Part shown: positions 43,798 to 52,890 of the stretch, one piece after another
How positions within the stretch are numbered: the first letter of the stretch is position 1
Layout: every line of letters starts with the position of its first letter
Assembly (NCBI RefSeq): GCF_000212735.1
Contig: NC_015510.1
Span: 6,635,001 to 6,699,000, forward strand
Direction: 5' to 3'
DNA: 64,000 bases
Origin: Haliscomenobacter hydrossis DSM 1100
GTDB lineage: Bacteria; Bacteroidota; Bacteroidia; Chitinophagales; Saprospiraceae
Notes under the pieces: generated by a model
Seen by the model: the letters and a program-made list of their open reading frames with translations, nothing else
Told to the model about the DNA's origin: nothing
Database searches by the model: none
Made by a program: the position numbers and the translations under genes

Positions 43798-44313
43798 ATG
43801 GAAAGTAATGTTGATTTTCAGTCAGAGCTCACTAAGAATCGCTTGACTGCTGTATGCGATACCTGTAAAGTGGCATTAAAAGATTATACTAAAGTCACTG
43901 CGATGATTGTAACCCATCAAGGAAAAGATGGAGTAATTCGTTCCTATGCTCATACGTTCTGTGATTTGGATGAAAATGGCAAAAAAGCCCAGGATTACAT
44001 CAATTTTTCATCATCTAATGATTCCAAACCCATTACAGAAAGACAGAGCCAAAGCCACAACTATGCCGAAGAATGTCAAACTTTAAAAAGCTACTTTGAT
44101 TCTAATTTAGGCAACCCACTAGTTCATCATGAACAAGTTTTTCTGATTTCTGCTGACTATAGCCTTGATTTAGGCTATTATTTTGCAGTTCCATTCAATG
44201 ACAAAATGCTAGGTCAATTACTGATTTTCTTTTTTGCCAGAAATATATTGGAAAAAGAGGAGATGAGCAGAAATTTGTCAAAAGTAATTGAAAAAATAAA
44301 CGAGTTATTTTGA
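43798..44313 (+). CDS. small GAF-like protein, 171 aa
   Basis: A soluble protein whose second half ends like a GAF domain: VFLISADYSLDLGYYFAVPF, then GQLLIFFFARNILEKEEMSRNLSKVIEKI. The first part has a Cys pair (VCDTCKVAL, about residues 20-23) and His/Cys (YAHTFCDLD), possibly a metal or redox site. The GAF assignment is inference. It starts 17 bp after the prenyl-synthase-like gene and 50 bp before the kinase gene, so it may be a diffusible sensory module for the kinase. Confidence 0.6.
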   Translation: MESNVDFQSELTKNRLTAVCDTCKVALKDYTKVTAMIVTHQGKDGVIRSYAHTFCDLDENGKKAQDYINFSSSNDSKPITERQSQSHNYAEECQTLKSYFDSNLGNPLVHHEQVFLISADYSLDLGYYFAVPFNDKMLGQLLIFFFARNILEKEEMSRNLSKVIEKINELF

Positions 44314-44363
44314 ACCTAGTATTAAATGACTATATTTAGTGGAAAATCATCAGATTACTGGCT

Positions 44364-47300
44364 ATGTCTGAAACCTTATCTACCCAGAGTTTAACTAAAA
44401 CGGAACATGATCCTGGTCGGATTGCGTTTACCATTCCTGAATTTGATCGATTCGGGGAAATTTTGCATGATCGATTGCATGGTTTGGTCTATTATATGGA
44501 AAACATAGAAGGCAAATTTATGCTCATCACTAATTATTTTGATCGAGATGAATTGCGAATTGATCAAAAAAAGCAAGCAGGTGAAAAAGATCTTGAAGGG
44601 TTGATTTATGGAGGAACGCTGACTCAACGTCAGTTATTAGAGAAAGATGAACCCATACATTACATTAATTCTCTTTCTGAAGCAGAATGGGATGTCACTC
44701 AAAAAGAAAAATGGAAACAAGCAAGAGATCGAAACTGGGCAAAGTTGAATCGTCAAATCATGCTCAGGGACATGAAAGATGTAGAAACATTTGGCTTTTT
44801 TGAAGATTTTCGACAAGGAGTACTTTCTTTTGAAAGTGTGAAGCCGGGAAAATTAAAAGACTATTTTCGTGAGTTTAATAATATCTTTCGTGAGAACGAG
44901 TATCCAATTCTGAATGATTATTTTAATTTAAAACAAGACAGATATATAGGGATTCCACTATTGGGGGTAGGGTTATTTCAAGGTATCGTTTGGATTATAT
45001 TTGAAAATAGTCAAACAAGAAAAATTTCTAACCCGGATACCATTCGTAGACTAATCAAAACATTTCAACTTAATTATGACAACTTATTGCTGGACTGGGA
45101 TACAACAGGTGTCAATATTAAAAGACAATCCGTAATTGATGCAGCAATTGATAGAATTGAAGTGACTAATCCTATTCAAATTGCTTGTGATGTTAAAAAG
45201 TATTATGAAATTCAGAAAAATTTCTTAGACGAGAAAATTAAAAGAAGTAATGATGTGGTGGATGAGGTGCTAAAGTCCCTCAACAGAATGGCGATTATTA
45301 CGATCTTGTTAGACTCATTTGCGCACAACATTAGTGCCCACAGTTTAACCGCCCTCAGTTGGTGGTTTCGGGAGCGGGCCGAATACCTCGAAAATCCCGA
45401 TGAAGAGGAAAGACAACGTATGGAGCAATTGGGGCAAGACAAAAACCCGCTTATTCTGCTCTCCAAACTATTCCCCCAAAAAACCCTTTCTCGCGAGTTG
45501 TATCCTTTATTTAAATTTTTGTTAGAGAAAGGTGCTTTTTGGAGTGGCATCACTCGACAAACCAATTTTACTGGAAAATCCAGTAGTTTATTCAATATTT
45601 TGTGGTACGATTTCATCAACAATCCCCTCTATTTGGGCACCATTGCCAATACAGAAGAGGTTAGTAAACTGCATATCAATCTTACCATCTACACCAATGA
45701 AACTCCTACAGCGGGTTCCCCGTTTTTGAACACCAAAACCATTAAAACCAACGCCGAAAATATCCCTTTGGACGGAACCTTTGCCAGCATCGACCTAGCG
45801 GATTTTGCTGAAAACCAAAGGCAAAACAATAACGCTGCCTCTATAGATAAAAATCAGCCTATTGAGAGTATTTTTATTAAGAAAAACGATTTATTATTTG
45901 GAAGTTTTAAACAGGAGTTAGAAAAATTACGCGCTTTTTTTCCAGGTGGGGTGGTAGGTAAACACGCTTTTTTCACCCTGCTTGAAAACGAAATCCGCAA
46001 CGTCAAACACTTTAAGGATGAAGTGTTGAAAGACATTCAAAAAAATGGCTTGGTTTTGAATATTTCGATTCATGAACGCCCCATTGATTCTACTTTAGTT
46101 AGCCAAGCCGAAGACCAATTGTTTAAAATTGGGGTATGGCTCAAACACCCCGTTGCATTAACGGCTGATTTGTTGTTGCGGCGTATTGAGGGTTTGGAAA
46201 AAGACATTGTTACGGTGGATACTGGACAACCACAATTAGGCGGTAATTACCAGGATAAAATTTGTGCCACCATGCTTTTGACCAGCTCTTTTGATCTGGT
46301 GCAGGACAACAGTAGCCCGTTAGGCCGAATTTATTATCCCTGGATCAAAACAGCTGGTTCCAATGTGCAAGGCAATCAGGCTACACAAATTCAAGAATTT
46401 GAAGTCAGTTATCGGAAATACCGTGGCATAGACCAAGATGAATTCAATCGCCGATTTGCCTCGGAGCAGGGCATGGGTTATCTCAAAAAGTACTTTCACC
46501 TCTGGAAGGGGGCGGACATTATGGCGCTGGACGGCAAGCAAGCGCTACAAATGGATTTAGAAAACCTGGCCCGTTTTCGCTTTTTGGTATTGCCTCCAGC
46601 TAGTACTCAGTTGCGTATTCAATACGAAGCCGAGGGCATCATTCGGATCCTCGAAAGTGAAAAAATACCAACTAATATTGCCGAGGCTTATCAACAATGG
46701 TTGCCCCAATGGCTAAAATCCGTTCGTGGAACTCAAAACATTGCCTTCACTTTTTGGTATGGCCAAACCAAAATAGGCCGCGTGATTTTTTTGGATGGCG
46801 AATGTCGATATCAAAATTACCAGCAATTGCGGCATTTCCAATCTTCGGATCCGCTCTTTCCAGCTATCCAGAACATCCCTCAACAAATCGAACTGCATAC
46901 TGAACATGGTGGGAAAAGTTCGATGAGCAAACCTTTACTGAGTTACCGGAGCCACGGAGAACTCATGAGTCATTTTTATGGGGGCAAAACCATTCAATCC
47001 GTCGAAACATTGGCCGAAAATGATTTGGGTGAATTGATTGAAGTGTTGACAACCCGCATTTGTATTTTTGACCGCCGCACCTACAATCGTCTTTATCCAG
47101 AGGATTCCCAATCCCAAGTAGATAAAGAAATTAAGATTGGGGAACAAACCAATATCAAAGCAATCCAAAGAGAGCGTCTGGAATTGTTTCGCCAGCAATT
47201 ATTTTTGGATTTTCGCAATGAGGGGCAGGTCGACTTCGAAGAGATCAAAAAACGTGGGTTTCAATACTTCCATTTTTTGGTTTTACACTTATCCTTCATT

Positions 47301-47606
47301 GAAGGGATGTTAGACGGAAGAGAGAATGATAGTAAATATTCCGAGGAGCGGATCATTGAATTCATTGATGAGCAAATCCTGCAAGGGGAATCCCCTGATA
47401 CGGTGGGCAATGACTTTTGTGTGGTCATTACCACTGGCCGAGGGCGCACCTTGTGGTGGGAAAAAATCAAAGCCAATCCGGCTTATGCCCGTTTTGTGAC
47501 TTTCCGTCCCATTGAATCCATTTTGGGGGTGGTAGAAGACGCCCAGCAGATTCACGATGATTTCGATATGAAACACAACATGGTTAAACTTTTATTTGGA
47601 TCTTGA
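44364..47606 (+). CDS. divergent GAF-histidine kinase with large C-terminal extension, 1080 aa
   Basis: A cytoplasmic protein without membrane helices. The N-terminal ~240 residues look GAF-like. A dimerisation helix then carries LDSFAHNISAHSLTALSWW with His321 and His326, similar to the H-N-I-x-S/A-H box of divergent Bacteroidota kinases. FFTLLENEIRNVKHF (Asn542) fits the N box, and QLGGNYQDKICATMLL near 620 is a degenerate G2 lid. Residues ~700-1080 form an unrecognised domain, ending NDFCVVITTGRGRTLWW...FRPIESIL. Base composition changes sharply near 45,300: the sensory part is A+T-rich and the rest is not, so the sensor may have been swapped. The stop is followed 1 bp later by the next start. 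Confidence 0.7.
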   Translation: MSETLSTQSLTKTEHDPGRIAFTIPEFDRFGEILHDRLHGLVYYMENIEGKFMLITNYFDRDELRIDQKKQAGEKDLEGLIYGGTLTQRQLLEKDEPIHYINSLSEAEWDVTQKEKWKQARDRNWAKLNRQIMLRDMKDVETFGFFEDFRQGVLSFESVKPGKLKDYFREFNNIFRENEYPILNDYFNLKQDRYIGIPLLGVGLFQGIVWIIFENSQTRKISNPDTIRRLIKTFQLNYDNLLLDWDTTGVNIKRQSVIDAAIDRIEVTNPIQIACDVKKYYEIQKNFLDEKIKRSNDVVDEVLKSLNRMAIITILLDSFAHNISAHSLTALSWWFRERAEYLENPDEEERQRMEQLGQDKNPLILLSKLFPQKTLSRELYPLFKFLLEKGAFWSGITRQTNFTGKSSSLFNILWYDFINNPLYLGTIANTEEVSKLHINLTIYTNETPTAGSPFLNTKTIKTNAENIPLDGTFASIDLADFAENQRQNNNAASIDKNQPIESIFIKKNDLLFGSFKQELEKLRAFFPGGVVGKHAFFTLLENEIRNVKHFKDEVLKDIQKNGLVLNISIHERPIDSTLVSQAEDQLFKIGVWLKHPVALTADLLLRRIEGLEKDIVTVDTGQPQLGGNYQDKICATMLLTSSFDLVQDNSSPLGRIYYPWIKTAGSNVQGNQATQIQEFEVSYRKYRGIDQDEFNRRFASEQGMGYLKKYFHLWKGADIMALDGKQALQMDLENLARFRFLVLPPASTQLRIQYEAEGIIRILESEKIPTNIAEAYQQWLPQWLKSVRGTQNIAFTFWYGQTKIGRVIFLDGECRYQNYQQLRHFQSSDPLFPAIQNIPQQIELHTEHGGKSSMSKPLLSYRSHGELMSHFYGGKTIQSVETLAENDLGELIEVLTTRICIFDRRTYNRLYPEDSQSQVDKEIKIGEQTNIKAIQRERLELFRQQLFLDFRNEGQVDFEEIKKRGFQYFHFLVLHLSFIEGMLDGRENDSKYSEERIIEFIDEQILQGESPDTVGNDFCVVITTGRGRTLWWEKIKANPAYARFVTFRPIESILGVVEDAQQIHDDFDMKHNMVKLLFGS

Positions 47607-47607
47607 C

Positions 47608-48639
47608 ATGAAGCAGGAAAAAGAATACTTCTCTCCTTCGGATCAGAAAAAAATCCTGATCATCAACTGGAAATGGGAGTTAGATAAAGATTGGGTGCAC
47701 ATCAATGCCAACAGCCTCAAAAAGCACCCCGCTTTTTTGGAAGATCTAGATTTAGGCCGAGGGCGCTTCTTTGCTGAATTTAGCGTACAGCCCAGCGATT
47801 ATTGCCCCAATGCACTAGTTGTTGCTACGAGCATCTACAATGATGGGGATGCCACCCAACAATTGCTCTTCAAACTGCTGGATCAATATGTGCAGCCCAA
47901 GCAACAGGTGCTGCTGTTGATGCACCGCCCCAATGCCTACCACGAAGAAGACTTGCGCAAGATTTTGGCGCAGTATTCCAAAAATGTATCCTTGCGTTGT
48001 ATTCTTTTTGAAGGAGGGCGAAATTATTTGTATTATCCCGTACAAAAATCTGGGTTATTGGACGACGCAGGTAATTTTTACATGGAAGGCGACATCAGTG
48101 TCTTTGACGAAGCCCAGCAGCGGGTATTACAGCCTTATTTTGACCGAGTGTGGAAATATTATGAAGGGGAGTTTGAGTCCAAAGTCCTCATGTTCAAAGA
48201 AGATTTGCTGGATTGTTTATTCCCGCTCTTTCTCCAGGACAATCAAGACATCATCCGTTCCAGGTTGATTCAAGTGCTCCAAGCCGATCAGGAAAAATTA
48301 TTGTGGATTCGCCTGAAAAGTTTTGTTGGTACTTATCTCGACGTTAGCCAGAGTATTGATGCAGAAGACTTTGACCTGGAGAATCAATTAAAAAAAGAGC
48401 AAAAAACCTTGGCTCATTTTGAACGACACACATTGATTTCTTACGGATTTGAAGAATGTATTGTCAATCTGGAACGCAATCCACATGCGCTGGAGGCTCA
48501 GTTTTACCATGAAACCAGGGACTTTTGTCAAGACTTGTTCTTTGGACCTCCGGAAGAAAATATTCCTAAGTCCAGGCTACGAGAATTGGCGGGAAAATTT
48601 GATTTGCTAATTAAAGTTATTCCCGGGATGATCAGCTAA
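47608..48639 (+). CDS. cluster protein of unknown function, 343 aa
   Basis: Start chosen at the ATG 1 bp after the kinase stop (MKQEKEYF). The N-terminal ~130 residues alternate strands and helices like a Rossmann or receiver-type fold (KILIINWKWEL, PNALVVATSIY, QQVLLLMHRPNA, LRCILFEGGRNYLYYP). The C-terminal half is helical, with coiled-coil-like EDFDLENQLKKEQKTLAHFERH. No family is recognised. Tight packing between the kinase and the next gene implies a dedicated partner. Confidence 0.7.
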   Translation: MKQEKEYFSPSDQKKILIINWKWELDKDWVHINANSLKKHPAFLEDLDLGRGRFFAEFSVQPSDYCPNALVVATSIYNDGDATQQLLFKLLDQYVQPKQQVLLLMHRPNAYHEEDLRKILAQYSKNVSLRCILFEGGRNYLYYPVQKSGLLDDAGNFYMEGDISVFDEAQQRVLQPYFDRVWKYYEGEFESKVLMFKEDLLDCLFPLFLQDNQDIIRSRLIQVLQADQEKLLWIRLKSFVGTYLDVSQSIDAEDFDLENQLKKEQKTLAHFERHTLISYGFEECIVNLERNPHALEAQFYHETRDFCQDLFFGPPEENIPKSRLRELAGKFDLLIKVIPGMIS

Positions 48640-49515
48640 ATGAAATCGTTTATATACGCCAAATTTTCAATTCATATGAGTGAAAGTATAACTATTTACT
48701 ATTTAGGCAGTAAATCGTCCATCCTAAATCAACTGACTTTTTACTTACGTCATTTTAACATTGAATTGGAGGAATATGAGGAAACTAAAATTAATCAGAT
48801 AGAATATTTGATGCTGCTGGAACCTGTGTTGATCCGCAACCAGTACTATGTACTTTCCAGTTTGTGGAAAAACTGGTTGATGGACAATCAGCCCAATGCC
48901 AAACTGATCATTGCCTCCTATCGACAGAGCGATCATCCGAATGCTTTGAATTTATTAGATTTTCCTGGTGATATCCCTACCTGGTTGAAGCACCTACCCA
49001 AAGCGGGGGCTTATCAGCCCCAGTATGCTGGCTACAAAGAAATAGACGGCCATAAATACGATCAATACAGTGACCCCTGGAAATTTTTTCCTCTCCCTTT
49101 GGGTTTAGACATCAAAGATGACCTCAGCGTATTTTTAAATGGGCACGATCGAGTCAATAGTTTTGTTGACCAATTGATTCGCCTGCGCAAAGCCATGATG
49201 GATTTACAGGTTATTTTTCAGAACGAAGAAGAAACTGTGGACAAACGGGAGGAAATCGCAGTAGAGCATGACAACATCAACTTCAGTTGGAAAGCTTTAA
49301 AGGTTCGTTGGGATAACTATCAAGATTTGTTTAAGTGGCTACCTTTCAAAAGTACAGTTGAGCAACTGATGCAGGAGTTAAAAGACTTGGCTGAGCATAT
49401 TGATGAACTGAGCAAAAACGCGGATTTGTTGCCAGAAACTAAATGTATTGACAAGATCAATCATTTATTGGCGCAAAAAATCCAACGTTACGTATATTAC
49501 GAAGCATATTGGTAA
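48640..49515 (+). CDS. cluster protein of unknown function, 291 aa
   Basis: The ATG follows the previous TAA directly; a second in-frame Met at codon 13 (MSESITIYYLG) is an alternative start. Residues ~15-120 alternate strand and helix (ITIYYLGSKSSILNQL, IEYLMLLEPVLI, AKLIIASYRQSDHPNALNLL), which could be a degenerate receiver-like domain lacking phospho-acceptor acids; this is inference. The C-terminal half is helical. Its stop abuts the next ATG. No family is recognised. Confidence 0.65.
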   Translation: MKSFIYAKFSIHMSESITIYYLGSKSSILNQLTFYLRHFNIELEEYEETKINQIEYLMLLEPVLIRNQYYVLSSLWKNWLMDNQPNAKLIIASYRQSDHPNALNLLDFPGDIPTWLKHLPKAGAYQPQYAGYKEIDGHKYDQYSDPWKFFPLPLGLDIKDDLSVFLNGHDRVNSFVDQLIRLRKAMMDLQVIFQNEEETVDKREEIAVEHDNINFSWKALKVRWDNYQDLFKWLPFKSTVEQLMQELKDLAEHIDELSKNADLLPETKCIDKINHLLAQKIQRYVYYEAYW

Positions 49516-51081
49516 ATGGGAATGTTTATGGCTAAATCCAATACCCGTTTGTTGATCATCGATGATGAATTGGGCTTTTATCTATCCTTCCGCTCTTTTC
49601 ATCAGGCCAATTATGCGTTTGAAACGACATCTGACGTCGAACGTGGGTTAAAACTAATCGAGACATTCCAACCGGATGCAGTACTATTGGATTTGGCGCA
49701 CCCTAAGCACTATTCTTATGAAGAAGGGTTAAAAACATTACTGCCCAAGGCAATTAAAATTGCCAAAGAGAAATGCCCCATCATTGTTGTTACCCATTCT
49801 CAAGAACAAAATCTATATCAAAAAGCTATCGAGCGTGGAGCAAAGGCTTGTCTTTTGAAAGCCAAATACGATGTAGAAAAATGGCACCAAAAAATTGTAC
49901 AAGTCATCACCGAATTTCAAAATAATGCGCACACAAAAGCTAATCCCCAAACCAAAAGCAGCCCAAGAAGTTCCCCACAAGACGGCTTCTTAGCCCTTAA
50001 CCCAAGCATGCAGGCCATTAAAAGTCGTTTGCGTACCTTGGGGGAAAAATACAGCCACGTTCCGGTGTTGATTTTGGGGGAGACCGGGGTGGGTAAGGAA
50101 GTCGCTGCACGTTACTTGCACCAGGCTAAAACCAACGCCATCAAACTACCCTTCGAAACCATCAACCTCAGTGCGTACGCCGAAGAATTGCTGTTTTCAG
50201 AGGTATTCGGCCATAAAAAGGGTAGTTTCACCCATGCTTTTGCCGATCAGGTGGGGGCATTTGAAAAAGCCCGCAAGGGTACTTTGTTTTTAGACGAAAT
50301 TGGCGAGGTAAGCCTAAAAACACAGGTCAGTTTGTTGAATGTGTTGAACGACAAAAAATTTAGAGCAGTAGGCTCTACCCAGGACATTGATCTGGATGTT
50401 CACCTGATTTTTGCCACCAATCGGGATTTAGAAGAAGCCATCGCCCAGGGTAATTTCCGCGAAGACTTTTACCACCGCATCAGTGATTATGCCATCCACA
50501 TTCCCCCCTTGCGGGAGCGCGTAGAGGAAATTCAGCCTTTGATGGATTATTTTTTGGCCACCCTGTGTACGGACTCTACCCACGTCTTGTACCAAAAAAA
50601 CAGCACGGAAGCATTTACTCCGGGAGCACGGGAGGCTTTTCAGCGTTTTTATTGGCCGGGCAATATTCGGGAACTGCGCAAAACCATTCAAAATTTAATC
50701 ATTGAAGTAGACGTGTGGGGTAAAGATCGAATTGATGAATCGATTCTACCCCAACGCTTGTTGCAGCCCCGTGTATTTGCGGTTCCAACTGCGGTTGATT
50801 CTTCTCTTCATCAATCTCCCAATAGACCTAAGCCATCCGCGCTTGTACCATCCATGAACGGTATCCAATGGTCGATTGCTAAACAAACGGCGTTCAATGA
50901 ACTTAGCCAAATTGAACAGACTCTGCTGCATTCTGGTGGTAGAAAAGACGATGCAGCGCGATCCATTGGCCTTAAAAATGATCAAAATCTGCGGTATAAA
51001 GTTCGGAAATATTATAAGGATTATCCAGATATTTTTGATAATTTTTCGATGATTTGCAAAGTGTATAAATTATCAATTTAA
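49516..51081 (+). CDS. response regulator with AAA+ (NtrC-type) and HTH domains, variant GAFTGA loop
   Basis: A 521-residue enhancer-binding-type regulator. The receiver has Asp16/Asp17, phospho-acceptor Asp59 and Lys115. The AAA+ domain has Walker A GETGVGKE (188-195), Walker B GTLFLDE (255-261) and the downstream FREDFYHRIS. The sigma54-contact loop reads GSFTHA (236-241) instead of GAFTGA. The C-terminal Fis-like HTH is NELSQIEQTLLHSGGRKDDAARSIGL. ATP hydrolysis looks possible, but sigma54 engagement is doubtful, so it may work as a repressor or a non-sigma54 AAA+ switch. Start could also be codon 5. It is probably phosphorylated by the cluster kinase. Confidence 0.88.
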   Translation: MGMFMAKSNTRLLIIDDELGFYLSFRSFHQANYAFETTSDVERGLKLIETFQPDAVLLDLAHPKHYSYEEGLKTLLPKAIKIAKEKCPIIVVTHSQEQNLYQKAIERGAKACLLKAKYDVEKWHQKIVQVITEFQNNAHTKANPQTKSSPRSSPQDGFLALNPSMQAIKSRLRTLGEKYSHVPVLILGETGVGKEVAARYLHQAKTNAIKLPFETINLSAYAEELLFSEVFGHKKGSFTHAFADQVGAFEKARKGTLFLDEIGEVSLKTQVSLLNVLNDKKFRAVGSTQDIDLDVHLIFATNRDLEEAIAQGNFREDFYHRISDYAIHIPPLRERVEEIQPLMDYFLATLCTDSTHVLYQKNSTEAFTPGAREAFQRFYWPGNIRELRKTIQNLIIEVDVWGKDRIDESILPQRLLQPRVFAVPTAVDSSLHQSPNRPKPSALVPSMNGIQWSIAKQTAFNELSQIEQTLLHSGGRKDDAARSIGLKNDQNLRYKVRKYYKDYPDIFDNFSMICKVYKLSI

Positions 51082-51092
51082 ATACTTTTAAT

Positions 51093-52856
51093 ATGTATAA
51101 AATACTATTGATTGATGACGAACCTAAGGATATGAAAAACTCATTCCTTTCAGTTGGTTGGGAGTTGGTAGAAGCAATCAATGAAGAAGAAGCCACAAAG
51201 CAGCTATCGCTCCATCAATTCGATGTCATCATTTTAGATTTAGCCCTACGAGGTACATCTAGTTTTGATAGAGGCTTCATATTTCTAAAAGAGCTAAATG
51301 TAGCGATCAAATTTTCAATTCCTATAATCGTATTGACTAAAGATATGAATGAAGGTTCTATGCAAAGAGCCTTAAATCAAGGTGCTGCGGGTTTTTATCA
51401 AAAAGGAGTATACAATCCTAGATGGATACAAGAACAAATCATTGAAATTATTACGGCATTTTCTAAGGGTACCCCCCCTATTGACCCATTTTTTTCCCAT
51501 AAAAAATCGCTTATCTATCAGAGGCAGCAATTGTTAAAAAAATTAAAACAAAACAACATCAAAATTATTTTTTCTATCGAAGGAAAAGTAGGAGTAGGTA
51601 AACAATTTTTAGTCAAATATTTACGAAACAACGGTATAAACATAGAATTACATGATTTTGAAATCACTTCAACTTTTGATATTCGTAATTTTGATTCTGT
51701 TATAAATGTGATAGCGATAAACAATATTTCAAGAACTTCACTAGAGACACAAAGGGAAATATTTAACAATATTCGTGATTTTAATGTTTCCTTTATTTTT
51801 TTACTCGATGAGACCTTTTATGATTATTATGATAAAGGCTTAATCCTTGATGAACTTTTTGATTTGGTAATGAAAAATACTCGTATGTCACTTCCTGTAT
51901 TAAAAGAGCGTACCGAAGACATTTCTGATTTAATAAATACATTTTTAGCTGAACCTAGCATCTGTCCAAAACATCTACCTTATTTTGCTAAAACATCAGA
52001 TCAAGTTTTCACCGAAGACGTGCTCAATCTGTTTTACACTTATGATTGGAAGACCAATATTCGAGAATTACGACATTTTATTCAGTATACAATGTGCCAG
52101 GTAATCATTCGCAAGCATAGAGAGAAAAATTACCCTGAAATCATTGGTCAAGATTTGTTACCCATTCGATTAAAACCTATTGAAGTTGAGATTCGCCTCG
52201 AAGAGCCTGATCATCGACTGAAAGAAGCTCATGAATTTTTGCATAAGATAAATATTGCGATGAACCAAAATGAGAATAATTTCGAATCTGCGGCGGAGGC
52301 GCTAAATAAGGATGTATCCATCATAAAAAAACAGTTAAAGCACTATTTTGATTTGGTTCCTAGTGCTTTCGATAAAGACAGATATGCAAGTATTTTCGGA
52401 TTTTTAGAATTTAATATTTTTTTTTGTTATGCACCGGAATCTGAAGATATTTATAATGAGTTAAAAAAACATTTATCTTCTCTCTCAAAACATCCACTTT
52501 GTAAAGTCACCCATAATCAGAAGCCTTTTCTAGGAAGTAATTTGGTTAATCAATTAAAGACTCAATTAAGTCAATCAAAAATAATTTGCTTCATCATATG
52601 CAAAGACCTTTTTTCATCGGAAAGTTCAAAGTGTAGGGTTCCTTTAGAGTATATACCTCGTAAAAAAGAGAACCAAGATGTGGTTCCAATTATTGGTAAG
52701 AGCTATGCTTGGGAAGAATTACCAGAATTTAAAGATTTGGAAGCACTACCTAGAAATGGACAGCCCATCATGCACAACAACTCGTTCAGTGATGAGATAC
52801 TGACTCAGGTCGCAAAAGAAATAAAAGCGCTATTCAATGAGCGGCTATTTCGCTAA
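51093..52856 (+). CDS. receiver - degenerate AAA+ - HTH - TIR-like domain protein
   Basis: A 587-residue paralogue of the preceding regulator with an added effector-like end. The receiver is intact (Asp8, Asp9, Asp49, Lys104). The AAA+ part keeps a P-loop (GKVGVGK, 164-170) but lacks the GAFTGA loop and a DE Walker B (INVIAINNIS). Residues 380-420 retain the HTH-type segment NNFESAAEALNKDVSIIKKQL. Residues ~437-583 read like a bacterial TIR_2 domain: IFFCYAPESEDIYNELKKHL, GSNLVNQLKTQLSQSKIICF, a Cys/Glu segment SSKCRVPLEY, VVPIIGKSYAWEELPEF and LEALPRNGQPI. The gene is very A+T-rich. TIR domains can hydrolyse NAD or act as scaffolds; Glu519 is a candidate catalytic residue (inference). Confidence 0.78.
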   Translation: MYKILLIDDEPKDMKNSFLSVGWELVEAINEEEATKQLSLHQFDVIILDLALRGTSSFDRGFIFLKELNVAIKFSIPIIVLTKDMNEGSMQRALNQGAAGFYQKGVYNPRWIQEQIIEIITAFSKGTPPIDPFFSHKKSLIYQRQQLLKKLKQNNIKIIFSIEGKVGVGKQFLVKYLRNNGINIELHDFEITSTFDIRNFDSVINVIAINNISRTSLETQREIFNNIRDFNVSFIFLLDETFYDYYDKGLILDELFDLVMKNTRMSLPVLKERTEDISDLINTFLAEPSICPKHLPYFAKTSDQVFTEDVLNLFYTYDWKTNIRELRHFIQYTMCQVIIRKHREKNYPEIIGQDLLPIRLKPIEVEIRLEEPDHRLKEAHEFLHKINIAMNQNENNFESAAEALNKDVSIIKKQLKHYFDLVPSAFDKDRYASIFGFLEFNIFFCYAPESEDIYNELKKHLSSLSKHPLCKVTHNQKPFLGSNLVNQLKTQLSQSKIICFIICKDLFSSESSKCRVPLEYIPRKKENQDVVPIIGKSYAWEELPEFKDLEALPRNGQPIMHNNSFSDEILTQVAKEIKALFNERLFR

Positions 52857-52890
52857 ATTGAAAGTTGAAATTGGTGATAAAGGTAAACAT

